Shown one piece after another: positions 35,317-47,500 of a DNA stretch of 64,000 bases. The stretch covers positions 22,393,555 to 22,457,554 of the forward strand of contig NC_037093.1 in assembly GCF_002994745.2 (NCBI RefSeq), in the 5' to 3' direction. Source of the stretch: Rosa chinensis (Eukaryota > Streptophyta > Magnoliopsida > Rosales > Rosaceae). Within the stretch, counting starts at the first letter, position 1. Every line of letters begins with the position of its first letter. Both the position numbers and the translations under genes were made by a program. Under the pieces are notes generated by a model. It was not told where the DNA came from, ran no database searches, and saw only the letters and a program-made list of their open reading frames with translations.

Positions 35317-36095
35317 TTTTCATTAAGGAATCCTATTTTAAGGGATTACTTGTGTGACTCACTTTTCGATCAGACATCAGCATCTCGACCTTTCAGGTTT
35401 TAGGTCTCAATGAGTAAATCACTTGTGCAAATTTTCAAACCAAATTGATAACCTTTAATGTATTCATAATCGTGATTTACAATTATGAACATGAATGGTT
35501 CAAGTTTGACAACTTTGGTTCGTCAAATAATTCTATCTAGGTTGGCATCATAATAATTATAACTTGGCTGAAAATTTACAGAAGTGATATACCCCAAGAG
35601 ACCTAAAAATTGAACAGTAGAGATGCTGATATGTAAAGTGGGTCCTACAATAGATCACTTAAATTGGCCAAAGATCCTCACTAGAAAGGCACTGTATATG
35701 TAGGACACTTCCACTAAGGGATATCTCTTTCTGGCCATTTTAAGGGATCAATTATTAGAACAAATTTTCAATCACATAACAACAACTCCACCGTTCAATT
35801 TTTAGGTCTATATGAGTAGATCACTTTTGCGAATTTTCAGCCGTTAAAGTATCGAACTAGATTAAATCAATGGGAGAATCAAATTTGTCCAACCTAAACC
35901 ATTTTTGTTTATAATTAAAGATGATTACTATGATGAAAGTCTTAACAATTATCAATTCGGCTGAAAATTTACTGAAGTGGTCCACACATATAGACCTAAA
36001 AACTGAACGGGAGAGATGTTGATATGTGATCAAAAAGTTGATCTGATAATCGATTCCTTAAAATACCAAAAAAAGAGGATCCCTCACTAAAAGGG
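35317..36095. repeat. Tandem dimer of foldback (MITE-like) units
   Basis: Two units of about 380 bp lie in tandem (about 35317-35692 and 35708-36095). Each has a left arm with AATTTTTAGGTCTA-ATGAGTA-ATCACTT and a right arm with the inverse (AAGTG, AGACCTAAAAA-TGAAC, GAGATG-TGATATG). Period between equivalent points is 394-400 bases. Outer ends read CATTAAGG or CACTAAGGG and CCTCACTAAAAGGG. No ORF. Confidence 0.7.
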
Positions 36096-37089
36096 TCATC
36101 TCTATGTGTGTATACTATTCATGTATATAATTATATGTTTATATTTGAGTGAAGTTCCTAAATTTAGGAAAGTTTGTAAAGCTTTAAGTTAGTGTTGTTG
36201 TTTTTGGATCTTTTTAGGCCCCATGTTACCAAAAAAAATAAAAAAATAAAAAATTTGTTGATATGCTTGTGTTTTGAGAAACTACACCAACTACTTATGA
36301 TTAATGAGATCGAGATTTACTTCTTCTTAGCGCCAGAAGGACCTTCTCTCTGAGTCCCATTGGATCCCTTATATTGTAAATGCTACCCTAACCAATTAAT
36401 AGGGAAGGAAATTATTAATATTTTTTACATGTGAAGTTTCTCAACCCTAGCCTCGAGAGCGCAGCCAGAGCATCAGAGAGCAAACAATTGAGATCAGAGA
36501 TCTCGTCCCTTGGAGAGCGACGGTGGCGATGACTTTTGCCTAGTTGTCATTGTTTGCTACTAGACAGGAGTAGGGCTTGCTCCTGTCTTGTGAGATGAGG
36601 GGGTTTGAGGCAGCAGGGAATTGTCAAGATCAGGTTCTGACTCGAAGCTCCTCAGAGGTAAGGTCTTTGTGGCGTCGGTGCAAGGGACGGCGTCTAGCGG
36701 CATCGCTGGGATTGGTTTTGTTCCAATTCTCTCAAAGCAGTGACAATGGCAACGATGACAGTTTCTTGGAAGTAGTCAAAGGCTCAGTGCACAGGTTTCC
36801 TAGATTCGCTTTAGGTTTGGAACTGTTGCACAAGTTCTGTGGCTGCTTCTAGGTGGCCGTGTCGAGGTGTGGTGGCTACTGGAGGCGTCATGACGACGTT
36901 GTGTGTGACGGCTTTGGCTCAGGGGAGTTGAGGTTGGGATTGGATTGGGCCAGACCAGTTGGACTTGGAGCTTATCTTTCCCATTGGACTTTGTGGACTA
37001 TTTTCACCCTATTTTGGTTTTGTTTCAATAATTCCCTTTGTGAGACAGGTAGTGGGCTTTAGCTCGGTCTAGGCATTTTATTATGTTAG

Positions 37090-37317
37090 TGTTTAAGGAA
37101 AACTGAATTGGGAGAGAATTGAGTCGTACTTTCATTGATAATAGGGGCCTCTTTATATAAAAGACATAGAATCAGAGTTGTACAAGGAAATATAATCGTA
37201 CAATTAATCGGATATCTATGAATATCTCCGAGAATATCTCTAATTCTAAACCCTATTATAACTAGGTCAAGTAACCTAGAGTTTGGGCTAAACACATATT
37301 CTGGATTTACTTGAACA
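37090..37317 (-). repeat. Copia-2 3' LTR
   Basis: Minus strand TGTTCAAGTAAATCC...CCTTAAACA. The inner side continues ACTCCCCCTTGTG, that is, a CACAAGGGGGAGT purine tract (37318-37330). Compared with the 5' LTR it has several substitutions and small indels. Confidence 0.9.
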
Positions 37318-38099
37318 CTCCCCCTTGTGTCGCCCAAACGTGGTGCTCCTCTCGTTGCCTCATTAAAAACCTTGCCGAGTAACAAAAACCCTGTGGGACA
37401 AAAATAACCTCGGTCGAAGGGAAAAAAGAGCACAACACACCCTTCACATTTTGAGACCATACATGTAGACATCTCCCCCTGATGACTACGGTCATGGGAG
37501 TTCGGATAACTTCCGCAAACGATGCTACCAACATGTTTCTCGAAAGTGGAATTTAGGCAATGACTTAGTGAGCAAGCTTGCCACACTGTCCTCAGATTGA
37601 ACCTAGTTCACTTTGATCTTGAGGAGAGTCTGTTGTTGCTGATTATGCTTTGTGTTGTCACTTTTGATGTAGCCTTGCTTCATTTGTTCAAAACAAGTAG
37701 CATTACCCTAAATGCTCGTAGGCTCATCTGTAGTAGACTTCAAACCACAATTTTTCGAACATGCGTAATTATGGATCCAATCCATATACATTCACGAACC
37801 ACTTCGTGAAGAGAAATGATCTCTGCATTGTTCGAAGGTATAGCGACTAGAGTCTGTGCTGTAGACCTCTAAGATATCATATTCTTTACCCATGGTAAAC
37901 ACTTAACCAGTTTGGGAAAACTTTTGTATGGGTCAGAGAGATACCCAACATCAGCAAAACCTTCCAAAATGCTTATCATTTTGGGATAGGGATAGTGGAC
38001 ACAGGACAGTGTTGGCGGCGTTCCTGGTGCGTGATGAGTTTGAATCCATCATCTCTCTGTGGGGATAGAACAAACCCATATCAATCATACATCTAAAAT

Positions 38100-39090
38100 A
38101 CTAAAAGATATCTTTTTTCACCAATCCAATGGCATCACGTTGACGTATAGCTATACCTAGCTAACAAGTTCACAGCATATGAGATGTCTGGTCTTGTGCA
38201 TTGGAGTAAGTACAATAATGCGCCTATTGTACTTAAGTAAGGAACTTCTGCCTCTAGCACATCTTCGTCATCCTTCGGACAAAGAGGATCCTTTTTAGGA
38301 TCAAGACTATGGACGATTATGGGGGTGCTTGAAGGTTTGACCTTGTCAAAATGCCTAAGCATCTATCAACACGGTGCTCAAGTTCCAAACCGAGGCATAA
38401 TCGTGTTCTCCCAAAATCCTTCATCTCAAACTCGGATTTCAAGTGCTCAGCGGTTTCCCTTAACTCTTTAAGGGCTTCTAATGAAGATCATGTCCAACAT
38501 GAACCGCGATGGAATCCGGAACTTGTTATGGAAACGCGCAGGCATATCCTTTCTCAAACAAGTAGTCACTTTAGTGAGCATTTCAACCTTATTGCAAACA
38601 CGCTCTGTGGTCTAGAGCCACTTGACTTAGCTAAATGAAGTTCACCATGAACCTTCATGTACTCATCCGTATCTAGATCCCTATAGATAAGTAGTGACCG
38701 CATTTGTAAGCTGCATGATCAGTTATTCGAAAACTACCAACCTGACAGGGTAGTGGAGTGCAATGACATCCATTACGAGAGAATATGTCTCATCGTAGTC
38801 GATTACAGGGCATTTTTATGAGAAGCCTTGCACCATAAGGCGAGATTGCCATCTCTTTTTGTCATTACGCTTTCTGACGAAGACCTATTAGTCAACAGGT
38901 TTTTTGTCAGGAGGTGTTGACATCACTGACTTAAAAACCTTCCTCTTCGTTAAAGAATCCAACTTAACCTGGATCACATATTTCCATTTAGGCCAAATTT
39001 CTCTACGTTGGCATTCATTCATCAACGGAGCATGGTTCGATATCATTGGACTCAACAAACTCATGCGCAACGAAATGCACAACTACATCA
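38100..39090 (-). pseudogene. Copia-2 reverse transcriptase fragments
   Basis: The N-terminal part (38888-39082) reads EIWPKWKYVIQVKLDSLTKRKVF, the C-terminal part (38135-38362) reads PYLSTIGALLYLLQCTRPDISYAVNLLARYS. The polymerase core between them is scrambled by frameshifts and no clean YVDD was found. RNase H remnants lie at 37500-38050. Confidence 0.7.
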
Positions 39091-39499
39091 TCAATTATGA
39101 TGGAGTTTCTATCCGACGTCTCATGTACACTAGTATAATTTTCACAGAGCTCTATATTCTCAGGAATAGGTTCTGATGTCGAGGCATCCCCCAATGATAA
39201 CCATAATCCGGAAGATTCTCATGAGACAGATTTTGAGTCTTGATGATCAAAGGATTGGAATGTTCCAAAATATCATTCGAACCCACGGGCCTCCCATGCA
39301 TCCTAGCTGGGGCCATGGCCTATAACGCCAGAGTGCCACTCTCTTTGGCGTTGGCGCCATGCCTACCTCCGTGTAGGGTGGCACTGCGTCCTCTTGTAGG
39401 GACGTCCTTCCTTGCAGGCATATTTGTAGCAGATGTGTGATCTCATCACTTTAACAGGGATCAGGATGAGACATAGTGGGGACAGACCACGACAATTCT

Positions 39500-40526
39500 T
39501 GTCGTTCCTGCTAAAAATTTGTGTTCTTTTCTCCCCCTAATGACATGAAGACTGTCTCATCAAAGTGACATCCACAAATCTAGCGGTAAGGAGATCGCCT
39601 AGCAAGGGCATTAAGTGGCGGATGATTGTTGGAATCTCAAATCCAACGTAGTTGCCCATTCGTCTGTAAGGACCCATCATAGAGCTCTGTGGTGGCGCAA
39701 TTGGCACATAAATGGCACACTCAAATATGCGTAAGTACGATACTTGTACCCAGTCACTAGCTGTAACGCAGAGGTAAATTGAGTGGCGGTGGGTCGTAGA
39801 CAAATTAGCATAGCTGCATGCGATATTGCATCACCCCAAGCGGATATAAGGAGATTGGTGCCCATTACCAATGTCCTGACTACCATCGTAGTCGTTTCTG
39901 TAGGACCATTTGGGTGTGTACATGAGAATATGATGTCCAACATCAGTCCCATTGCAATAACCATTGAAAGTCTTCGATGTAAACTCTCTAGCATAGTCAA
40001 ATCCAATTGACTGAATAGGATGATTCGGGGAGTGAGCCCGTTGTCATATGATATTTTCTAAGAGTGTAGCATAAGCAGCATTACAAGTGGACAATGGCAC
40101 AACACGTGACCAGCATGTTTGCGTGTCAACCAACATCATGAGATATTTAAACCTCCGCAAGTTGGTAGAATCAGTCCATAGAATCCCCATGTAAGAACAG
40201 AATGAGTATTTTCATATCCTTTGCATAGGACGGTCTCAGTCCTAATTTTCCTAAGGAACAGGCTTTGTAAAACGAGCGAGAGGCCTTAGAATCAACCAAT
40301 GAGGATTTTGGTTGGGCCTAAGCATCTGAAACACTATTTGAAGAAAAGTTGGTGATTGCAACATCACCTGGGGTGCCATCACCATGAAGGACGCCATCCA
40401 TGATATCAAGGATAGGGACTATGCCAGCTCTAGGCTGGTGATGGACGGCAGCAGTGCCTTAGGCAGCGGCGGTCATCATACTTAGTCCAGGAATCAACCT
40501 TTGATTCGTTCTTCATTTCGCTTGAA
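39500..40526 (-). pseudogene. Copia-2 integrase part, downstream of solo LTR 2
   Basis: Fragments in two frames (39537-39803 and 39677-40006) resemble the integrase of Copia-3 and Copia-4: a T-Q-F-T-S-A-L-Q-L-V-T-G-Y type segment, then APPQ-S-M-GPYRR. The GAG-pre-integrase part lies on the other side of the solo LTR at about 43350-43540. Not translatable. Confidence 0.65.
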
Positions 40527-40531
40527 AGAAT

Positions 40532-43349
40532 TGTGAGCCCCGAGAAATTTATCGAGTTTACATTGAGATCGTTTGACAAGTTATTTATTTACGATCTCGG
40601 TAATTGTCAATGTGCTCGAGCTTAAGTGAAATAGTTCGATAATTTACTTATCGATTTCGATAAAAGTCAAAGTGCTCAGGAGTATTTTCAGAAATTTTTG
40701 TAAAGTGAAATCCTCAATTTCGGAGTTGGATAAGGAAGTATACGTCATGACGAGTTCGTGAAAATTTTCGGGGAATTTTCCGGTTACCCGGACTATTTAT
40801 AGCGAATTTCCGAAGTTGTGAAATTTTAGAACTTAAAACAAGAAATAGAAAATAGGAGGAGAAATCCCAGCCATTGATCCACCCACCGCTTCATCCTAGC
40901 CGTCCATCCTTAACTGGATCAATCTATATATCCATATGTTGCTCTGTTGGGAGAACCAGAAGGATTGAGAAAGAGGGAGAGAGAACTCGGTGCTCTCTGA
41001 CCTGGACGCCACCGACCCGAGGAGGAAACCCGGCCACAGCGCCACCGTCCGGCCATCCCACGACGGCGTACACCCACCATTCCCTTCGTCTCTGCATCGC
41101 CTCCATCCCAGTAGCTTCTGATCGCCCATGCACGGAACGAGGAGGGAGACGTGGCGGTGAGTGCAGTGACTGCTCCGGTGAGTTTTTGCAAATTTCCGGC
41201 CATCATTCAGGGTGTATTCGGTATGAAACTTCATCTTCTCGCCGGGCTCTACATGTTAGTCTAATTAGTTCTCCAATTCGATCAACTTTAACTCATCTTC
41301 ATTTCTGGGTTACTTCTGCCTTCGTCGCGGTACCTCAACGCCGGCAGTTCCCCGGCCTCTCCTCGGCTTAGTTTCGGTTTGGGTGTATTCATAGGAGCAA
41401 GCTGACACCAATTGGAGCAGAAAGCCCCGAATTTGCTGGGTTGCAGACGTCGAACTCCATTACCGGTTGAGCTTCGAATTAGGTAGGACGGAGTTGATCG
41501 ACTCGGCGTCGACTAGGCTATCACCGGAAATTGTGTTCTTCGTCATCGAGGTTTCAACTGCAAATTCTGCCCCAGAAGGTAAAATTGAGGTTCTGTACTT
41601 CTGGGTACTCTTGATAGATTTGTTGAATTGTGGTGTTTGGTTGAAATTGGACTATCCTGGGTACGAGCTTGATTACCTGCACATAGTGTTTGTTTTGAAT
41701 GGGTTATGATTATAAAGTTTGATATTCTGTCAGTGTTGCTATGGCTGATAGTCGTATGTTGTCTTGATGACTTTTGTTTAGGACTAATACTAGTGTTGAA
41801 TTGAAATTATATGGTGGAAGTGGTTTAAAGTAATATATGGGTGTCCAGAGTGAATTAGGTACACCCATATCGAGTCAGAAATATGTTGGAAAATATTGGG
41901 TATCCATAGTAATTCCGTCGAATTACTATGCGACACAATCGTTAAGTAAAGTGAACTGATTCGTTGGCAAAATTGAGAATTTGATGTAACGTTCGGTTGC
42001 TTGAGTATTATCGGAAAGGGTAATAAGTAAAGAGATGAAAAGTAATATATCGGGTGGCCTTAGTAATTTGGGTACACTCAATGTATAAACGTGTGTATTT
42101 GGTCGACATTGCCATTTAAATGGTCGGTAATTTGGGTTAATTATCAAACTTGTCGAGATTGGTCAAACGTGGCCAAACGGGTCAGTGTTAGTCAAACATG
42201 GTCAAATGGTCAAAGTGGTCAACTCCTGGTCAAACCAAGAAAAGTTGGTTTGGACGATATATTAATCGTCGAGATTCGTTTAACTGTTCAAAAGTTATTA
42301 ACTGTTGAAAATGTTGGGACTCAGGACTCCAGTTACCTGAGGAACCGAAGGTTTGCGACTCTCGAAGTACGTAGAGAAAGCATCGGAATCTAGGTAGGGA
42401 TTCAGGACTCTCCTCGATTGGTGATTTTCTTTTATATTTTATTAATGTGATGCATGATAAGTGTTAGGGGTTGGTTATGTAACATGCAATGCATACTAAC
42501 CAATCCGTGAGAAAATGTGTGATGGCTTGAGAGCAAAGGGTGGCTCTGACTTCCTTGGGTTCGATTCCCTTAACCTCCGGAGGGTTAGTTACGTCGGTCG
42601 TCCGGGCATTCCGATCGTAATAACGGGCCCGGTACGTGTGTGTAGCTATGTAGTGGACGCTCTCGCTATGCTTACCTAGTGATAAATTAATTTGAGGTAA
42701 GGTCGTGTAGTGGGTCTATGGAACCGGTCATCAGGTAATACTTAGTTTTGGCGCCGTATTTATTTAAGCATGATGCATCAGTTTTCAAGTTGAAAAACAT
42801 TAAAGTTTGTCGTTCTTTTAAATACTTGGTTTAAGCTTATTTTCATACTGGAGCTCCAAAATCTATTTATTGGTTTCAAGCCTAGTCGAGTCAGAGTTCC
42901 TGTTGAGCAGCGAGGACGAAAGCTCACCCCTGCAACAGTATAAATACAGGTACTGTGCACTGGTGACGGGACAATAGTGGATGGAGCTGGGTGTGCAGAA
43001 CAAGCTCGGTAAACCCTTGTCTGGAGTTTGTGCTAAATCTTATTTCTCAAACTTCGTGTTTCGGAGCTTGTTGTTATCTAGCTTCGTGATAAACTCAGTT
43101 GGACTCTCTTCCATTGGAATTCATACCCCGTGTGAGCCTTATCCAAGTTCTAGACAAACTAAGTAGTTGTTAGCGATTCAGGTTTTCACCTTAAAATTGT
43201 CAGTAGCTTCCGCTGTGTTTCTACGAAAAGCTTTCAAACAAAATGCCTAGCGGTTCTCTAGAATGTAAATCGAGCATTCGGTTTATGTTTTAGAGGCTCG
43301 CGGCACTGTGACGTGCTTAAGTTGGTGAGGTGCAGCTTGGGGCGTTACA
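40532..43349. mobile_element. Solo LTR 2 (2818 bp) inside Copia-2
   Basis: TGTGAGCCCCGAG...GGGGCGTTACA with a perfect AGAAT duplication (40527-40531 and 43350-43354). It has an AT box (CTATTTATAG near 40791), a CT- and GC-rich leader-like block (40960-41370), a W-box cluster (42161-42234) and no retroviral domain. Distal part resembles solo LTR 1 in layout but not obviously in sequence. ORFs of 70-165 codons in the leader-like block shift frame and match nothing I know. Confidence 0.82.
42161..42234 (-). promoter_or_regulatory. Cluster of six W-box-like motifs in solo LTR 2
   Basis: The plus strand has five GGTCAA and one AGTCAA within 74 bases (42161, 42190, 42200, 42209, 42218, 42229), so the minus strand has TTGACC or TTGACT six times, each a consensus W-box TTGAC(C/T). 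WRKY factors bind such sites. Clustering at 9-11-base spacing for the last four also suggests a short tandem repeat. Confidence 0.6.
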
Positions 43350-44165
43350 AGAATGGGTGTCTGTGCGAAGTCTTTAGTAGACAGATCATCATATCAGGAC
43401 CAGGATGACCTATCCTGTTATGACAAAGCCAATATATGTCTAAATCCAAGAGATCTTCTCTCATGACTTGATTGGATTTAATAGCTCGAATTGTGAAATA
43501 GAGTCCACTAGAGAGACACATAAACTTCTCTAAGATGCGCCTTTGTTTGCAATCATTAGAGGTATTGCAAAGGAACTCATTTTTCGTTCTCTACATGCGT
43601 TTTTGCATGGAATCCGTTGGCTATTTATAGGTGCGATTTTCCCTATAAGCGTAGAGAATTTCTGTGACAGTAATCAAGGTGCCATTTGGCAAGGGGAACT
43701 TGGGCTATTCCATGTCCTTGACTTAATACTGATGGCCCAGTCATCGTAGTCACAAAGTAATATGCTCGGAACCAAAATGGAGTCATAAGGAAAAGAACTC
43801 AAAATTTTATTCATAAGCCAACAGAGTACATCATTGTCTCTTAACCATTAGGAGAATCTAATCCAAATGCTAGTTAATGAAAAACAATGGTAGTCGTTTG
43901 ACTTCTTTCGGTAACTCCAAAATAAATATGACCAGGTGAGTAGAGAGATGTCGGTGGAGCAAAGCTCGCTTAAGTACCACTTATCTCAAAACCTTCCTAG
44001 ACATCATACTCATTTTGGATGAGCCTATGTGAAGAAAAACTAAACCAATGGCATTTACTACAAAGTATATGGCAATTGCCTATTACATCTCTTGGAAAAA
44101 AAAGACTTAAACAGAATTGGCGATCTATTGATCCCAGCCAGATTTATAGTCTTCAACCCTTCACT

Positions 44166-45212
44166 CTAGATCATCTTCTTGATCTTCTTGTTCCACATAG
44201 TGAGCTTCTCTTGCTTCACAATATGCTTTGTAGGCGGTGACAATTTCTTCACGAGCTCTACAAATGTGTGCCCAATGACCGGATACTCCACATCGAGAAC
44301 ATACATCTCTTTGCTCAGACTCCATTGATTGAGGCAATTTGAAAGCGTCATTTAGATGGCTCTTAGTATTGGTGGGCCACCAACATGGCCAGAGGCGTTG
44401 CCTCCTTCTCTCTTTCCACGTTGTCTTCTTTGGTTCTGTGTTCGCCTATTTTGGCGGCTACCTTCCCAAGTAGAGCGATTATATGGACCAGAACGTCCAA
44501 AAGTATCCCAAAGATTAGGCTTTCGCTCTTGGAGCCCTCTCTTAGGGGCGCGACTATAACTGGATTCTGGAATATGCTATGTTTCCACGGATCTCGAATT
44601 ATAGTTCTTCACAAGGATGTTGTCATGCTTTTCAACGACATTCATAGCTCCAATGAGCTCATGAAACCTTGTGATCCGTCCTACAGTAACATCTATTCAA
44701 TAGTTCTTAGCAACCATCAATGCAGAGACGGGGAAGGTAGAGAGAGTCTTCTCAATCAACATCGCACCTGTGATCTCTTTACCACAGAATTCCATTAAGG
44801 ATTTAATGCAAAGTGCTTCCGAGTTGTAGTTAAGAACTGACTTGAAATCACAGAAGCGGAGGCTATGCCATCTTACTTCTAGGTTAGGAAGCAGGTAGTC
44901 AAAGATGTTGCCAAATATTTCTTCGAGCCACATCCTTCTGGGGTCTTCTTCTTTCATACACTCGTACTGGAGCGAATCATCCATATGACGAGTCATTAGG
45001 ATTATGACTTTTTCCTTATTTGCCTCTAAGGCTGCTCTATTTGCTTCCAAAGCTTGAGCTTGCTCAACAGTTAGAACGTCCTGGCTAGGCTCGAGAATCG
45101 AATCTAGTATTCCATCGGCCTTGAGATGCTAGTGGACATCATGAACCTACTTGTGATATCCAGAGCCAGTTGTTCCTAATGGAGCAAAGTCCAATTTGTT
45201 CAGGTTACTCAT
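44166..45212 (-). pseudogene. Copia-2 gag
   Basis: Minus-strand Met at 45212 opens MSNLNKLDFAPLGTTGSGYHKW, a stop follows near 45130, then another frame reads QALEANRAALEANKEK and RHMDDSLQYECM up to 44697. A degraded zinc knuckle (C-G-V-S-G-H type) lies near 44270-44310. Same architecture as the Copia-4 gag but broken by stops and frameshifts. Confidence 0.75.
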
Positions 45213-46242
45213 CCTGAAAGAGAACAAGAAATTAGGGTTAGTTTCGGAGCATGAAAGCCTACCAAGAAATTAGTAATTTCTGAGCGTAATAGCTTCCAAC
45301 AAATTCAATTCCAAGAGGTATTGGATTAGATCGAAACAATGACGTAAGTGGTCGATCATGAATTCTCTACAAACTCTAAGTTTGGAGATCTCATCAAGCT
45401 CCAAGCTTGGAGTGAGCACGAACCCCCACAGTTCGGTTTAATTAGGTGTCCCCTATGATTAAGAAAGGGGGATAGAAGAAGGGAGTTTGCAAGTCCCCGA
45501 GAAAAAGAAGAGAAAATGAATAAAAACTCAAAAACGGGAACTATTAGTAAAAAATATCTTGAAATAGGTCGCTGAAAAATTTGGTTGAAAAGTCGCCGGA
45601 AAAGTGACAGGAAAGTTGCCGGAAAAGTCGTCGTTGGCAGTTGACCGGCGGAGTTGACAGAGTTGCTGGCGTGGCAGATATGTTGACGTGGCTGCTGTAG
45701 TGGCAGATATGCTGACGTGGCTGCTGTAGTGGCAGAAATCTGCTGACGTGGCCGTGGGCCTGTGTTAGTGGAGTTTGACTTCTTCTGGGTCATTGACCTT
45801 CAGGTTGGGCTTTGACTTCTTCCTTCTGTGCTTCTCCTTCCCCTTTCTGGGCTGGGGTGCTTCTCCTTTTTTATTTCTTCCTTTATGGAATTTATTATAC
45901 CGGTTCAGTAATTTGGTAAATTCGGGGCCGGTTCGGAAATTCTTATGTCGGTTATGGGGAAAATTTTTCTGGTTCCCGGATTCTGGGATCGAGACGCTGC
46001 CTGTGGAAAAATTTGGTAGCAATTGGAGGTTTAAAAGGTGGTGAACTGGTGGAATATTTGCTAATGATGGTTTGGAGCTTCCGATGGCCGGTTTGATAGG
46101 TTTTCGGCCGGTTCTTGGGGTGGCGCCTTTGGTTCTGGAATCCTGGGATGGAGGGCTTCAAGATGTGAGATGGAGGTAGAAAAGGATTCAAGGTTTTGTA
46201 TTCGAATTTAGGGTTTGGCTATTTGTTTCAGGTTTAGGGCCT

Positions 46243-46255
46243 CGTGCTGATAACG
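46243..46255 (-). other. Copia-2 primer-binding site CGTTATCAGCACG
   Basis: The minus strand reads CGTTATCAGCACG directly after the LTR. The same 13 bases follow the Copia-4 5' LTR. It has no TGG start, so it does not pair with a tRNA CCA end; see the finding on half-tRNA priming. Confidence 0.8.
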
Positions 46256-46491
46256 TGATTAATGAAAACTGAATTGGGAGAGAATTGAATTGTACTTTCA
46301 TTGATAATAGGAGTCTCTTTATATAGAGGATTACAAGACATAGAATCAGAGTTGTACAAGGAAAGATAATCGTACAATTAATCGGATATCTATGAATATC
46401 TCCGAGAATATCTCTAATTCTAAACCCTATTACAACTAGGTTAAGTAACCTAGAGTTTGGGTCAGACACATATTCTGGATTTACTTGAACA
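46256..46491 (-). repeat. Copia-2 5' LTR
   Basis: Minus strand TGTTCAAGTAAATCC...TTAATCA, with a TATA-like TATATAAAG near 46315. Immediately inside lies the primer site at 46243-46255. Confidence 0.9.
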
Positions 46492-46519
46492 GTTAGTTAG
46501 TTATATTTTTTTTCTTAGT

Positions 46520-46660
46520 TGTTAGTTAGGTGACAAATTTTGGTTATGTAGGTGAGTTGTAACTTGTTGGTAAGTTAGAATTCTAACATTGTAAAAGTCA
46601 TGAATTCAATTCTCACCGATATATGTAAGGGTGGGGTGGCCTAAAGGTTTTTTTTTAAAA
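46520..46660 (+). repeat. SINE-like relic with tRNA-type head
   Basis: TGTTGGTAAG (A-box-like) is followed about 40 bases later by GTCATGAATTCAATTCTCAC, close to the B-box context GGTCATGGGTTCGAATCCCAC of plant tRNA-derived SINEs, and then by GGGTGGGGTGGCC and a T/A-rich tail near 46650. No target duplication was identified, so the call rests on the box similarity. Confidence 0.4.
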
Positions 46661-46816
46661 AAAAAATAAATAAATCTCGGTCATTTTTAACTCGATTGGA
46701 TTTGTCTTGTCTATGCTAGTGGGAGCTCCTCTAGGAGCCTTTGTAGAAGTACTTAGTTTCAACGTACCATAATTTAGGATCGGTCATTTATACATATATA
46801 TATATATATATATATT

Positions 46817-47500
46817 GTTTTTTTTTGTTTTTAAAGAAACAAGAGGAGGGCTAACTCATCGGGAATTTATTGATAACTCAAAAACCGTACAAATGGGATG
46901 GAGGACGAAGTCTATGCCAGCCCAAACAAAAGTACATGGAAGAATGAAAACAAATTAGGAACCTTCTAGAAAAATCCTGGCAATTGCAAAGGGAAACAAA
47001 CATATGACTAAAGAAACAAAGCTAGTACAAAGAGAAGAAATGGAGCAATCTGGTAACATTACGAGAATCTATAAGCTGACCTTGATGAATAATCACGTCC
47101 AAAGTCCGCAACTAATTAAGAATGATGGTAGAGATGTCCACATGTTCCCACCCTCATGAGAGGCACCTTAGTTATCTAAAGTGTCAGCGGGAGTATTCCC
47201 TTCCCTGTAGATGTGAGAAACCTGCAGAACATGCAGATGAAAATGTCTTGCCAGAGCCAAACAATTAGACCATTATTGTATTGTACACGAAGCCGCTAAC
47301 AAACCAACTTTGGGGAAGCAAAATACCTCAAAACAGCAGTCGAGTCTGTTTCGACCCACAAGTATTTCCAGTCTTTCAACTTGGCCACCCTTAATAGCTT
47401 CAATGAGGGCCAACACGGCCAACACCTCCGCGTCAAGAGCTCTAATTAAGAACACACACTCGCGATGCAAAGGCCATATGAACACCTCCGATAATTAATA
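46817..47500 (-). pseudogene. LINE 3' end with RNase H-like remnant
   Basis: A T-rich run (46817-46834), i.e. a minus-strand tail, follows a (TA)n tract (46795-46815). The minus-strand ORF 47273-47485 contains RALDAEVLAVLALIEAIKGG, like the AEALA helix of the RVT_3/RNase H domain in plant LINE ORF2. The rest of ORF2 is absent, as in 5'-truncated LINEs. Confidence 0.5.

Larger units (their letters stand above)
34860..37084. other. Intergenic relic zone without genes
   Basis: It holds a GATA microsatellite (35233-35284), a GT run (35299-35313) and a foldback dimer (35317-36095). A GC-richer block (36440-37060) has short broken plus-strand frames (36577-36852 and 36853-37062). I recognise no domain in that block; it could be the 5' part of a degraded LINE or a non-coding exon. 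It ends at the GTTAG target copy of Copia-2. Confidence 0.5.
37090..46491 (-). mobile_element. Copia-2: decayed Ty1/copia element, split by solo LTR 2
   Basis: LTRs at 37090-37317 and 46256-46491 with a perfect GTTAG duplication (37085-37089 and 46492-46496). On the minus strand: 5' LTR, primer site, leader, gag (from 45212), insertion, integrase, RT pieces, purine tract, 3' LTR. The coding part has many stops and frameshifts. About 6.6 kb remain without the nested 2.8 kb. Primer site and purine tract match those of Copia-4, so the two are of one lineage. Confidence 0.9.

Noticed and set aside
36577..37062. Two adjacent plus-strand ORFs (91 and 69 codons) in a GC-richer block
   Set aside because: No recognisable domain, no start context and a stop between them; left as part of an unassigned relic zone.
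40874..41371. 165-codon plus-strand ORF and three minus-strand ORFs in solo LTR 2
   Set aside because: GC-rich leader-like block open in several frames; no recognised protein and located inside an LTR with exact target duplication.
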